Assembly: GCF_003862435.1 (NCBI RefSeq)
Contig: NZ_RHGY01000003.1
Coordinates: forward strand, 62,001-126,000
Reading direction: 5' to 3'
Origin: Weissella viridescens
Lineage (GTDB): Bacteria > Bacillota > Bacilli > Lactobacillales > Lactobacillaceae
Length of the DNA: 64,000 nucleotides
Below the pieces are notes generated by a model. The model ran no database searches. It was given only the letters and a program-made list of their open reading frames with translations, and was not told the origin of the DNA. A program made the position numbers and the translations under genes. This document shows positions 24,237-33,671 of this stretch, one piece after another. Position 1 is the first letter of the stretch; each line of letters opens with the position of its first letter.

Positions 24237-26543
24237 ATGGAAGAAAAAGAGTGGCAAATTGAATCAGATCGCTTGAACCGAGTTGTGGATGAGATTGAAA
24301 CGCAACTTGTGATTGCGCAAGCTGATTATGAACAAGCGCATGCGGAAACCTTTGCGGTTGAATCGAACTATGGTGCCAATACCTCAATTAATACCATTGA
24401 AGAAGACGATACCATGGAAACCAATGCGGAAATTCAACAGCAACGTAACATCGTGGCGCGGGTAACCGAAACAGAACAAATTATGGAAAAAATTGTGACG
24501 ACGTTGCATACGTTGGAAGCAAGTCCGTATTTTGGTCGGGTCGATATTATTGAGGATGGTGATCCGGAAACGTTATATATTGGCTTAGCTTCTTTGCAAG
24601 ATAGTGATAATGATTTTTTGATTAATGACTGGCGGGCGCCAATTAGTGGGGTGTACTATAACGGGTCACTGGGTCCAGTGACGTATCCAACGCCGATGGG
24701 TGACCAAAAGGCTGAATTAACCAAAAAGCGCCAATATACAATTGAAGGGCGCGACATTATTAATATGTTTGATACTGATGTGACGATTGGTGATGAAATG
24801 TTGCAGTATGCGTTGGGTCAACAAAATGACCAAACGATGCACAACATTGTTGCAACTATTCAGCAGGAGCAAAACCAAATCATTCGGGATACAACGAGTG
24901 ATTTGATGGTGGTCCAAGGCGTGGCCGGGTCAGGAAAGACGTCGGCGATTTTGCAACGGATTGCCTTTTTGTTGTTCCATGCTCGAGAAAATCTGAATTC
25001 TGATCAAATTGTCCTATTTTCACCTAACCGTCTCTTTTCAAGTTATATTGCAGATGTTTTGCCATCGCTAGGTGAGCGGAACATGCGCCAAGTCACGATG
25101 AGTGAGTTCTTGAGTGCACGACTGCAAGGTCTAACGGTGCAGACCCTCTTTAATCAGTATGAACAGGATCAGCACCAGCCGCAGGCAATCCGACAACAAT
25201 TGCAAGCAGCTATGGAAAGCGCGGATCTCAAAGATGCACTACAAGCCTATTTGGCACAGTTGGCCCCTGACCAAGTGCAATTTTCGGATGTTTATTTTAA
25301 TGGAGACAAATGGTTCACGCAAACTGAATTTGCGGATTATTTTGCCCAATTACCAGCAGCCTATTCAGTTATGGACCGGATGCTGCAAACCAAAATGCAC
25401 TTTATGGAACTGTTGCAAAATCAAATGGTTGAACTCCGCCAAGCTGACTGGGTGTTAGACGCACTCAACCAATTAGATGATGGCCAGTATCATCAATTAT
25501 TGAATGAAGATGATGATGTTGAAGCCTTTAGTGAGGCAGATGTCGACTTGGATGCCACCTTAGACCAGGTTGCCGGAGCCTATTTATCACAGACCTTACA
25601 ACCACTGGATGACGCTTTGTATAATACACAGTTCATTGATGTGTACCGTCAATTCTCTGATTTCTTAGCCTATCTGGCTCAAATTGAATTTGGCGGAATT
25701 GCGGGAAAATGGTGGCTCACGAAACAACAGCGCTTCGAAAATCAAATCGAACAACATCAGATTGATTATGAAGATGCCGTACCACTCCTCTTTTTGCGCG
25801 ATTTAATGACGGGCAGTGGAACCAATCAATTTATGCAATATGTTTTCGTTGATGAAATGCAAGACTATGCTATGATTCAAATGCTCTACTTGAAACATGC
25901 CTTTCCGAATGCAAAATTCACCTTACTCGGGGATGCTGAGCAAGCCCTCTTTAGAGCTGTGCAAACCCCTGAAGCGTTAATGCAGGCTTATGCCGATGCC
26001 TTTCAAGTGAAGCACCGTCGTTTGATTAAATTAAATAAATCATATCGGTCAACGCAACAAATCATGAACTTTGCTAAGGCGCTCTTACCTGATGGGGATA
26101 GCATTCAAACGTTCCAACGTCCAGGTGAAAAGCCAACGTTAGCGCAAACAACGGTGGAAAAGGCTGCAGATACATTAGCCGACACGCTCAAGCGCTTGCT
26201 TGAAACACAACAAACCGTTGCTATTTTGACTAAGACGCAAGATCAAGCCGAAGCGGTAAGTGCGTTGTTAGACCAACAAGAACTGCCACATCAGTTGTTA
26301 GATGCTGCTGATCGTACGTGGACTGCCAATGTTTTGGTATTACCAATTTATTTGGCAAAGGGATTGGAATTTGATGCCGTTATCGGATACGATGTATCAC
26401 AGGAAAATTATCCTGACGAAACATCAACCGGTTTATTGTACACATTAGCGTCACGGGCGATGCATGATTTAGCTTTGATTAGTGTTGGGCCTGTGACGCA
26501 GTTAATTACAGAAGTTGCTGATACGCTAACTTTTATGGAATAA
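24237..26543 (+). CDS. helD: RNA-polymerase-recycling ATPase HelD (UvrD-like)
   Basis: Superfamily 1 helicase-like motor that removes stalled RNA polymerase from nucleic acid in Gram-positive bacteria. About 768 residues: N-terminal coiled-coil arm (about 1-60), Walker A VVQGVAGSGKTSAILQRI near residue 225, an inserted acidic region (EDDDVEAFSEADVDLD), Walker B VFVDEMQDYA, LNKSYRSTQQI and AKGLEFDAVIGYDVS. Length matches Bacillus HelD. Start at the ATG at 24237 (GAGG 6 nt upstream); a GTG at 24225 is possible. Confidence 0.9.
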   Translation: MEEKEWQIESDRLNRVVDEIETQLVIAQADYEQAHAETFAVESNYGANTSINTIEEDDTMETNAEIQQQRNIVARVTETEQIMEKIVTTLHTLEASPYFGRVDIIEDGDPETLYIGLASLQDSDNDFLINDWRAPISGVYYNGSLGPVTYPTPMGDQKAELTKKRQYTIEGRDIINMFDTDVTIGDEMLQYALGQQNDQTMHNIVATIQQEQNQIIRDTTSDLMVVQGVAGSGKTSAILQRIAFLLFHARENLNSDQIVLFSPNRLFSSYIADVLPSLGERNMRQVTMSEFLSARLQGLTVQTLFNQYEQDQHQPQAIRQQLQAAMESADLKDALQAYLAQLAPDQVQFSDVYFNGDKWFTQTEFADYFAQLPAAYSVMDRMLQTKMHFMELLQNQMVELRQADWVLDALNQLDDGQYHQLLNEDDDVEAFSEADVDLDATLDQVAGAYLSQTLQPLDDALYNTQFIDVYRQFSDFLAYLAQIEFGGIAGKWWLTKQQRFENQIEQHQIDYEDAVPLLFLRDLMTGSGTNQFMQYVFVDEMQDYAMIQMLYLKHAFPNAKFTLLGDAEQALFRAVQTPEALMQAYADAFQVKHRRLIKLNKSYRSTQQIMNFAKALLPDGDSIQTFQRPGEKPTLAQTTVEKAADTLADTLKRLLETQQTVAILTKTQDQAEAVSALLDQQELPHQLLDAADRTWTANVLVLPIYLAKGLEFDAVIGYDVSQENYPDETSTGLLYTLASRAMHDLALISVGPVTQLITEVADTLTFME

Positions 26544-26637
26544 GCGACGCCGGTGGTTGTTATCCTTACAAAATCATTTTACAATGGGTAAGACATAACA
26601 AATTCGTATTAGAAAATAAAGCATAAGGGATAAGATA

Positions 26638-27657
26638 ATGGCAGAGAAAAAAGTATTAATCACTGGTGATCGACCAACCGGTAAATTACACATTGGACAC
26701 TATGTGGGTTCATTGAAGACGCGGGTTGAGATGCAAAATTCCGGTAAATATGATCCATACATCATGATTGCCGATAAGCAAGCTTTCACTGATAATGCAC
26801 GTGATCCGCAAAAGATTCAAAACTCATTGCTTGAAGTTGCGTTGGATTATTTGGCAGTCGGTCTAGATCCTAAGAAATCAACGATTTTTGTGCAAACAGC
26901 TGTTCCAGAACTATCTGAATTAACTGAGTACTTCATGAATTTGGTTTCAGTGGCTCGTTTGCAACGTAACCCAACTGTTAAGGCGGAAATTCAACAAAAG
27001 GGATTTGGTGAAAGTATCCCGGCCGGGTTCTTTAACTACCCCGTTTCACAAGCGGCTGATATCGCGATGTTTAAGGGTCAAGTGGTCCCAGTGGGGGATG
27101 ATCAAGAACCTATGTTGGAGCAAACGCGCGAAATCGTGCGCTCATTTAACAATGCATATGGTGCAGACATCTTAGTTGAACCAGAAGGTGTCTTCCCACC
27201 TAAGGGACAAGGTCGTTTGCCTGGTTTAGATGGTAATGCCAAGATGTCAAAGTCTTTGGATAACTGCATCTACTTGAGTGACGACGAAGAGACTTTGTGG
27301 AATCGTGTTCGCTCAATGTATACCGACCCAGAACACATTCAAGTTGCTGACCCTGGTCACGTTGAAGGCAACATGGTCTTTACGTACCTTGATGTCTTTG
27401 ATCCAGATAAGGCCCAAGTTGAAACATTGAAGGATCAATATCGTGCTGGTGGTTTGGGTGATATGAAGATTAAAAAGTATCTATTTGAAGTGTTGAACGC
27501 CGAATTAGCGCCAATCCGTGATCGACGTGAAATGTTTGCGCAAGATCGTCCAGCAGTTTTGCAAATGCTTGCTGAAGGATCAGAACAAGCACGCGTGAAG
27601 GCAGATCAAACCATGCATGAAGTGCGTGATGCCATGGGCATTAATTACTGGGGCTAA
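26638..27657 (+). CDS. trpS: Tryptophanyl-tRNA synthetase
   Basis: Charges tRNA-Trp. 339 residues, class I synthetase with the HIGH-type motif [17 protein letters not shown] near residue 20 and KMSKS ([10 protein letters not shown]) near 200. The order [16 protein letters not shown] is typical of the subgroup common in lactobacilli. AAGGGAT precedes the ATG. I looked for a T-box leader in the 94-bp gap before it and found none. Confidence 0.96.
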   Translation: MAEKKVLITGDRPTGKLHIGHYVGSLKTRVEMQNSGKYDPYIMIADKQAFTDNARDPQKIQNSLLEVALDYLAVGLDPKKSTIFVQTAVPELSELTEYFMNLVSVARLQRNPTVKAEIQQKGFGESIPAGFFNYPVSQAADIAMFKGQVVPVGDDQEPMLEQTREIVRSFNNAYGADILVEPEGVFPPKGQGRLPGLDGNAKMSKSLDNCIYLSDDEETLWNRVRSMYTDPEHIQVADPGHVEGNMVFTYLDVFDPDKAQVETLKDQYRAGGLGDMKIKKYLFEVLNAELAPIRDRREMFAQDRPAVLQMLAEGSEQARVKADQTMHEVRDAMGINYWG

Positions 27658-27670
27658 AAAGGGGTAGAAG

Positions 27671-28609
27671 ATGAGTTACTTAGCGGTCATTGATTTAGGA
27701 TCTAACTCAACACGGTTAGTGATTGAGGAATTGAATGAAGATGGTCAATTTACTGAAATTAAGCGGCGCAAATTAGATACGCGCTTAGCACAGGGAATGG
27801 ATCAAAACGGTGGTGCCTTGACAGAAGCGGCAATGAACCGCGTCACAGAGGCCTTGAATATTTTTAAACAGGAATACGAACGGTATCCTGATATTGAATT
27901 AGAGGGGATTGCCACTGCCGCTGTTCGGGAAGCAACGAATCAAGATGACTTTTTACAACGCGTGTATGATGTGACGGGCATTGATGTCCGTGTCTTAACA
28001 GGTGATCAAGAAGCCTATTATGATTACCTGGGCGCGATGTGTGCTTTAGATGTTGATAACGCGTGGTTGCTTGATACCGGTGGCGCAAGCGTTGAACTCG
28101 TAGGCATTGAAGAACGCATGGCGGCTAATTTCATTAGTTTGCCATTTGGTGCCGTTAACTTAGCGGAGAAATTCCATCTTAATGAGCCGGTAATTAGTGA
28201 TCAAAATCTAGCGACAGCGACCGACTATGTGACAGATCAATATGAGCGTTTACCCTGGATTGCCGAAGCCGATAGTATGGATGCACTGCCTATTATTTTA
28301 TTGGGTGGGGCGAACCGTTCATTGGCACGGTTAAACCAGATGCGCAAAGGTTTTGATGTGAAAAAAGACTTCCACGGGTATCGGATGTCAACGCTTGAAG
28401 TCTTAGAAACGTTCACTGAATTGGTGCATGCCACACGTGCCGAACGTGAAGCAGCCCTAGGGACGGAATCGAATCGAGCTGATATTATTGTCAGTGGATT
28501 ATTGCCATTGGTGACATTAATCCATGAGACAGGGGCGAAGGAAGTTATTTTCTCAGCTTCTGGTGTTCGTGAGGGCCTTTTGCAAGAATATCGCATGTCA
28601 TTGAATTAA
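27671..28609 (+). CDS. Ppx/GppA-family phosphatase
   Basis: ASKHA-fold hydrolase of the exopolyphosphatase/guanosine pentaphosphatase family; which substrate is used cannot be told. 312 residues, short single-module form with AVIDLGSNSTRLVIEE (phosphate 1), TAAVREATNQDDFL, DTGGASVELVGIE (phosphate 2) and a C-terminal VSGLLPLVTLI. It starts 13 bp after trpS. A terminator follows. Confidence 0.9.
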   Translation: MSYLAVIDLGSNSTRLVIEELNEDGQFTEIKRRKLDTRLAQGMDQNGGALTEAAMNRVTEALNIFKQEYERYPDIELEGIATAAVREATNQDDFLQRVYDVTGIDVRVLTGDQEAYYDYLGAMCALDVDNAWLLDTGGASVELVGIEERMAANFISLPFGAVNLAEKFHLNEPVISDQNLATATDYVTDQYERLPWIAEADSMDALPIILLGGANRSLARLNQMRKGFDVKKDFHGYRMSTLEVLETFTELVHATRAEREAALGTESNRADIIVSGLLPLVTLIHETGAKEVIFSASGVREGLLQEYRMSLN

Positions 28610-28645
28610 AAAAGCGTGATGTCTTAAGGGGCATCACGCTTTTTG
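28609..28645 (+). terminator. Terminator after the Ppx/GppA gene
   Basis: AAAGCGTGATG, loop, GCATCACGCT and T5. Confidence 0.87.
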
Positions 28646-28725
28646 ATTTAGAAAGCAATCTCATTTTAGACCAATTAAAATGTTATAATAAAATTATATA
28701 GAATAGAGAATTTGGAGATAACACC

Positions 28726-29580
28726 ATGGTCAAACAAATTACTGAAGATATTTTAAATGAGGTCATTGTTAAACGACCAGCTGATAGTTATAAGGGCGAT
28801 TTTGGTCGCGTTCTTTTAATCGGTGGTGACAAACAATACGGAGGGGCCATCACCATGGCCGCGCAGGCTGCAGTTTCCTCAGGGGCAGGGTTAGTGACGG
28901 TTGCGTCAGATGCCGTGAACCGAACCGCTGTGCACAGTCGCGTTCCGGAAGCAATGTTTGTGGATTGGACTGATTTAGATGTTCTGATGGACCAAATTGA
29001 TAAGAGTGATGTTGTATTGATGGGGTCAGGCATGGGCTTAACTGATTACGCTGTTTCTTTGGTTAAGCGGGTATTGAAGCAAGTTAACACCAAGCAAGTG
29101 TTGGTCGCGGATGGTTCAGCCTTAACCATTGTCGCCAATGAACATTTGAGTTTTCCACGTGATACGTATACGGTCATTACGCCGCATCAAATGGAATGGG
29201 CTCGGTTAAGTAATATCCAATTGAATTATCAAGATGAAATTGAATTAAATGATGTGCAACGCTCAATGTTGAACGTAGACGTGCTCGTACTTAAGCAACA
29301 CCATACCATGGTTTACAATAATGAAGGGCAACAACAAATTATGATTGGTGGGCCATATCAATCAATTGGTGGGATGGGTGATGTTTTGGCCGGAATTGTG
29401 GCGGCATTTGTCGGACAATTCAAGTCCAATATTTCCCATACGGTACAAGCTGCGGTATATGCGCATTCTGCCTTAGCTGAACAAATGGCTGGCTACAACT
29501 ATGTTGTTCGTCCGTCGCTCCTTGCCGATGGAATGGCGAACTTCATGGGCCGGTACCAATCGAATCTTGATTATTCGTGA
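28726..29580 (+). CDS. nnrD: ADP-dependent NAD(P)H-hydrate dehydratase
   Basis: Repairs hydrated NAD(P)H. 284 residues of the ribokinase-like YjeF C-terminal family: RPADSYKGDFGRVLLIGG at the N-terminus, AAQAAVSSGAGLVTVAS, VITPHQMEWARL and the anion-hole motif IGGMGDVLAGIVAAF. Only the dehydratase half is present; no epimerase domain is fused. An extended -10 (TGTTATAAT, about 28681) precedes it. Confidence 0.93.
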   Translation: MVKQITEDILNEVIVKRPADSYKGDFGRVLLIGGDKQYGGAITMAAQAAVSSGAGLVTVASDAVNRTAVHSRVPEAMFVDWTDLDVLMDQIDKSDVVLMGSGMGLTDYAVSLVKRVLKQVNTKQVLVADGSALTIVANEHLSFPRDTYTVITPHQMEWARLSNIQLNYQDEIELNDVQRSMLNVDVLVLKQHHTMVYNNEGQQQIMIGGPYQSIGGMGDVLAGIVAAFVGQFKSNISHTVQAAVYAHSALAEQMAGYNYVVRPSLLADGMANFMGRYQSNLDYS

Positions 29581-29602
29581 GTTAGCGTCAGCGCGAATTT
29601 AA

Positions 29603-29617
29603 AAAATAGCGTATAAT
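29603..29617 (+). promoter_or_regulatory. -10 region of pepV
   Basis: AAAATAGCGTATAAT, the same 15-mer as before acpS; TATAAT at 29612-29617. Confidence 0.5.
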
Positions 29618-29655
29618 GGTAGGCAAGTAATAAAATAATTGGAGGATCACTAACA

Positions 29656-31077
29656 ATGGTTAAAGCAACAGAATGGTTAGCAAAGTCATTGACGTACGAA
29701 AATGATTTGTTAGCTGATTTAGAAGATATGATGATGATTAAGTCTGTCCGCGATGATGGGGCTGCAACTGAAGATGCCCCACTTGGTCCTGGACCTAAGG
29801 CTGCATTGGAAAAATTCTTGGAAATCGCTGAACGTGATGGTTTCCGTACTGGTAATTATCACAATTTGGTCGCTTATGCCGAATTGGGACCTGAAGATGC
29901 TGAAGAATCAGTTGCTATTATTGGTCACTTGGATGTTATGCCTGCCGGAGATGGTTGGACAAAGGATCCATGGACACCAGTTATCGAAGATGGACGTCTT
30001 TACGGACGCGGATCTTCCGACGATAAGGGTCCTTCATTTGCTGGTTACTATGCCCTTAAGATGCTTAAGGATATGGGTGTGCCTCTGAAACGTAAGTTGG
30101 TCTTCATTGTTGGAATTGATGAAGAATCTGACTGGACTGGTATGGATGACTTCTTTGAAGCTTATGGCGAACCAACGATGGGATTCTCACCAGATGCCGA
30201 ATTCCCAATTATTAACGGTGAAAAGGGAAATGGTTCTACAGTCGTTCGTTTTGCTGGTAATAACGAAGGATCAACACGCTTGATTTCATTCTCTGCGGGA
30301 GAACGTCCAAATATGGTGCCTGGTGTGGCGAAGGCTGTTGTTGAAACTGCTGATCCAGAAGCTCTGGTTGCCCAAATGGATAAGTATCTTGCACAAGAAT
30401 CACGAGTTAAGGGTGAAGCTGAAGTCAACGACAACCGCGTTGACTTTACGTTCTTTGGTCACCAAGTTCACGGTGCTTCACCTGAAACTGGTGAAAATGC
30501 TGGAACTTACTTGGCAAACTTCTTGAAGGATGCTGATTTCGGTGGTAACGCACAAGGATTCTTAGACTTCTTGGGTGGCACGTTGCATGATGATACAACT
30601 GGAACTAAGGTTGGTATCGCAACACATGATGATTTGATGGGTGATCTATCAATGAACGTTGGTATCCAACGTTTTGCTGACGGTGAAGATGGCTTTGTAG
30701 ACATTAACATCCGTTACCCACAGAACATTACAGCCGATGACATTGAAGCTAAGATTAGTGCAGCTATTCCAACTAACTTCGATGCAACAGCTGCCAATGA
30801 AGGTCATGCGATGGTACCGCACTATGTACCTGGAGATGACCCACTTGTTTCAACATTGCTTGATGTTTACCGTGATCACACTGGTTTGCCTGCGGGAGAA
30901 CGTGTTATCGGTGGTGGAACATTCGGTCGCTTGTTGAAGCGTGGAGTTGCCTTTGGTGCCATGTTTGAAGGGGTTCCTGATACAATGCACCAAGCTGATG
31001 AATTCTTCCCAGTGGCTGATTTGACACGTGCAATGGCAATTTTTGCTAATGCAATGTACGAATTGGCAAACAACTAA
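29656..31077 (+). CDS. pepV: Dipeptidase PepV (M20 family)
   Basis: Cytoplasmic zinc dipeptidase that cleaves dipeptides such as beta-Ala-His and Xaa-His, working on peptides imported by systems such as Opp. 473 residues with metal ligands in VAIIGHLDVMPAGDGW, GRGSSDDKGPS, IDEESDWTGMDDF and a late GGGTFGRLLKRGVAFG. GGAGGATC precedes the ATG. The stop codon lies in an 8-bp tandem repeat. Confidence 0.95.
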   Translation: MVKATEWLAKSLTYENDLLADLEDMMMIKSVRDDGAATEDAPLGPGPKAALEKFLEIAERDGFRTGNYHNLVAYAELGPEDAEESVAIIGHLDVMPAGDGWTKDPWTPVIEDGRLYGRGSSDDKGPSFAGYYALKMLKDMGVPLKRKLVFIVGIDEESDWTGMDDFFEAYGEPTMGFSPDAEFPIINGEKGNGSTVVRFAGNNEGSTRLISFSAGERPNMVPGVAKAVVETADPEALVAQMDKYLAQESRVKGEAEVNDNRVDFTFFGHQVHGASPETGENAGTYLANFLKDADFGGNAQGFLDFLGGTLHDDTTGTKVGIATHDDLMGDLSMNVGIQRFADGEDGFVDINIRYPQNITADDIEAKISAAIPTNFDATAANEGHAMVPHYVPGDDPLVSTLLDVYRDHTGLPAGERVIGGGTFGRLLKRGVAFGAMFEGVPDTMHQADEFFPVADLTRAMAIFANAMYELANN

Positions 31078-31099
31078 ACAACTAAACAACTAAACAACT
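31068..31099 (+). repeat. Four tandem copies of AAACAACT over the pepV stop
   Basis: Four perfect copies of an 8-mer span the last codons and stop of pepV. The stop comes in the first unit boundary, so copy-number change would leave the protein end unaffected. Confidence 0.9.
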
Positions 31100-31109
31100 T
31101 TTAAATGAA

Positions 31110-31166
31110 TTGGTCTGAGTGACTTTCGGGAATGCCTGGAAAATTGCTCAGACCGATTTTTATTTT
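31110..31166 (+). terminator. Terminator after pepV
   Basis: GGTCTGAG (31112-31119) pairs with CTCAGACC (31147-31154), followed by ATTTTTATTTT. Large loop. Confidence 0.75.
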
Positions 31167-31196
31167 CAATGATTTGTAAGAACATCACAGACAACG

Positions 31197-31308
31197 GTTA
31201 ATGTTATAATTTTAGTTAGGATTGCGGTTCTAAGTCGCAGGCCGTTTAAATAATGCTAAAATATACTGTAAGTAAAAACATTAACTGTGAATAAAAATAA
31301 ACATTAAC
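31197..31308. promoter_or_regulatory. Extended -10 and three copies of AACATTAAC before the DUF1002 gene
   Basis: TGTTATAAT (31202-31210) is an extended -10. A 9-mer AACATTAAC occurs inverted at 31197-31205, overlapping that -10, and direct at 31277-31285 and 31300-31308 (23 bp apart). This looks like an operator set for an unknown regulator. Confidence 0.5.
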
Positions 31309-31331
31309 GATTCCAAAATAAAGGAGTAACC

Positions 31332-32306
31332 ATGAAAGTATACAAAAAGTTTGCCAAATTAAGTTTGACCATGGGTGCCCTCATGTTTGGCGTTTTACTG
31401 ATTGGATCACGCGTTCAAGCTGACCAAAATCAGGGCGTCATCCAAGAAAAGTCATTAACGAAGCCCTATGTGGTTTATGGTGCTGGTGCTGTTCAAAAAA
31501 CACAAGTCGCTCAGACACTAGGCATTAATGATAATTATCAAAAATTGGTGACCCAAGCCAGCGATGGTAAGTATCTTGGTTTAAACCAATTAAAGCAATC
31601 TGATATGGTCCCTTCTGTTTCGATTGCGCCTGCCAAAAATAAGACAGGTAACCTAGTTAACATTGAAAAGTTTGAAGGCGATAAAAATATTACGCATGTT
31701 TTTGCGCAAGAATATGCTATGGCAGCAACCTTAGGGGGCGCCAAAGATTTAATTATGACGTTCACCTCGGACAAGCGAGTAATGGGAACGGATGCCTTGG
31801 TCGGTGTATACCAAGCACTAGATGAAGATGGGACCCCGTTAGATCCAACCAATACGACTGCGGCTAATCGTGTGATGGAGGCAACAATCAATGGGATTGC
31901 ACCTAACAATATGAATGATCGTTACATTGGAAAACTAACTTCCGCGATTACGATGACTGCGGGAGAGTTGGCAAAGCGACGTCAAACGGGTGATACCATT
32001 GATATTAACGTGGTTTATAATCAATTAACGGTTAATTTGGAACAACGCAATATTCGCAATGAAGTTTCAGATGATCAAATGAATCAGCTGTCAATGGCGT
32101 TGCAACAATACAATCAAGCCCCAATTTCCGATGCGAAACCAATTGTGTCACGGACGAGCGCTTTGGCTGATAAATTAGAAAAGACCACCAATAATAAGAT
32201 GGCGGGTGCCAGTGATTTTAAGAATGAAGCAGATGCACATAATGCATCGAACTGGTTTGTCTCAAACATTTGGAATCCGTTCATTCAATTTTTACGCGGA
32301 AAGTAA
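31332..32306 (+). CDS. Secreted DUF1002 protein
   Basis: 324 residues. An N-terminal signal peptide (charged MKVYKKFAK, hydrophobic GALMFGVLLIG, probable cleavage after VQA) is followed by a DUF1002 (YpuA-like) domain: VVYGAGAVQKTQVAQTLG, HVFAQEYAMAATLGGAKDL, DALVGVYQALDEDG. The family is exported and of unknown function. No anchor, LPXTG or lipobox is seen. AAAGGAG precedes the ATG. birA begins 20 bp later. Confidence 0.82.
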   Translation: MKVYKKFAKLSLTMGALMFGVLLIGSRVQADQNQGVIQEKSLTKPYVVYGAGAVQKTQVAQTLGINDNYQKLVTQASDGKYLGLNQLKQSDMVPSVSIAPAKNKTGNLVNIEKFEGDKNITHVFAQEYAMAATLGGAKDLIMTFTSDKRVMGTDALVGVYQALDEDGTPLDPTNTTAANRVMEATINGIAPNNMNDRYIGKLTSAITMTAGELAKRRQTGDTIDINVVYNQLTVNLEQRNIRNEVSDDQMNQLSMALQQYNQAPISDAKPIVSRTSALADKLEKTTNNKMAGASDFKNEADAHNASNWFVSNIWNPFIQFLRGK

Positions 32307-32326
32307 GCGCCTGAGGGGGCACAATT

Positions 32327-33100
32327 TTGAAATTAAATGCAGATAAAATTAAGCAAGCTTTGCCTGGTTGCAATGTCACTGTATTCGATCGCATTTCATC
32401 AACGAATACAGTTGCCAAAGACCAAATCAAGCAAGCGACAAATCCACGGCAATTGGTACCTGGATTAGTCGTTGCAAACCAGCAAACAGCAGGGTATGGT
32501 CGACAAGACCGCCAGTTTTATTCACCAGCAGATGTCGGTGTTTATATGACGTTGATGACCCAGGTAACGGAAAAGCAATGGCAACATCCTGAATCGTTAA
32601 CATTAAATAGTGTGGTGGCCATTCAAAAAGTGATTCAAAGTGAACTCGGCATTACATTAGAAATCAAATGGGTCAATGATCTCTATTTGAATCAACGTAA
32701 AGTTGCGGGGATTTTAGTGGAAACGGTACAAGCACCGACGCACGCCCAACCCGGCTACGTGGTATTAGGCATTGGCATTAATCTGCAAGCAAAGGAAATT
32801 CCCGCCGCCCTCCAAACAAAAATGGGGGCCTTAACCACGGCGCCAGTTGATCGAGAGCGGCTGATTGTGGCCTTAAGCCAGGCTTGCTTGGCGGCAATCC
32901 AATTAGAGTTTAAACAATTACGTCAGCAGTATTTAGAGCATTGTATGATTCTACATCAGGTCGTCACATTACAAAGTGGACATGATGCAATCACCGGAAA
33001 AGTCGTTGATATCGATGATCAAGGTCAGCTCGTTTTAGCCAATGAACAAGGAAAGCACGCTTATAACGCTGGTGAAATCACCAAAGTCAATTTAAGGTAA
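32327..33100 (+). CDS. birA: Biotin-protein ligase without HTH domain
   Basis: Biotinylates carboxyl-carrier proteins through biotinyl-AMP. 257 residues starting directly with the catalytic domain (VFDRISSTNTVAKDQ, biotin loop QTAGYGRQDRQFYSP, LEIKWVNDLYLNQRKVAGIL) and ending in the small SH3-like C-terminal domain. The N-terminal repressor helix-turn-helix of bifunctional BirA is absent, so this is a group I-type enzyme. TTG start behind GAGGGGG. bioY follows 13 bp later. Confidence 0.93.
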   Translation: MKLNADKIKQALPGCNVTVFDRISSTNTVAKDQIKQATNPRQLVPGLVVANQQTAGYGRQDRQFYSPADVGVYMTLMTQVTEKQWQHPESLTLNSVVAIQKVIQSELGITLEIKWVNDLYLNQRKVAGILVETVQAPTHAQPGYVVLGIGINLQAKEIPAALQTKMGALTTAPVDRERLIVALSQACLAAIQLEFKQLRQQYLEHCMILHQVVTLQSGHDAITGKVVDIDDQGQLVLANEQGKHAYNAGEITKVNLR

Positions 33101-33113
33101 CGGAGAAACTAAC

Positions 33114-33638
33114 ATGAAGGTTCGAGAACTTACATTAGCGGCAATGTTTGCCGCCATTATCAGTATCATTGCACCATTTTCAATTCCAATGGGCATGGTC
33201 CCAATTAGTATGCAAACATTAATTGTTCCGCTAATTGCAAGCATTACGACAACCCGGATTGCACTGCTCTCAGTAGGGGGCTATCTTGCCATCGGGTTGA
33301 TGGGGCTACCCGTTTTTGCTGGTTTTCATGGTGGATTAGCAAGTTTTGTTGCGCCAACTGGGGGTTATTTATTGGCAATGCTTGTTTTCCCACTCGTGAT
33401 TAGCCCGCTTATGATGCGCTATCAAACGACAACCATGTTAATCATCAGTAATACAGTTGCGGCAGTGCTCCAACTGGCCTTAGGAACGGTTTGGTTAGGT
33501 CTATCCGCACATCTATCAATGTCGGTGGCATTATCGACTGGATTTTTAGCCTTTCTTATGCCACTCGTGATTAAATTGATTTTGGTCGTACTGTTGGCTT
33601 TGGGTGTCAAACATTTGATGCATTTACCAATTGGCTAA
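33114..33638 (+). CDS. bioY: Biotin transporter BioY (S component)
   Basis: Membrane biotin-binding subunit of an ECF-type importer. 174 residues, about six TM helices, with the family-typical N-terminal VRELTLAAMFAAIISIIAPFSIPMG and GLPVFAGFHGG. The energizing EcfA/EcfT genes are not in the window, consistent with a shared module. Coupled with birA it forms a biotin import and use unit. Confidence 0.93.
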   Translation: MKVRELTLAAMFAAIISIIAPFSIPMGMVPISMQTLIVPLIASITTTRIALLSVGGYLAIGLMGLPVFAGFHGGLASFVAPTGGYLLAMLVFPLVISPLMMRYQTTTMLIISNTVAAVLQLALGTVWLGLSAHLSMSVALSTGFLAFLMPLVIKLILVVLLALGVKHLMHLPIG

Positions 33639-33671
33639 AAGTTTGGTCAGTGAGATTGAGGAGAAATTATC

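Noticed and set aside
26544-26637. Possible T-box leader before trpS
   Set aside because: Gap is only 94 bp with no AGGGTGG-type T-box core, specifier stem or terminator.
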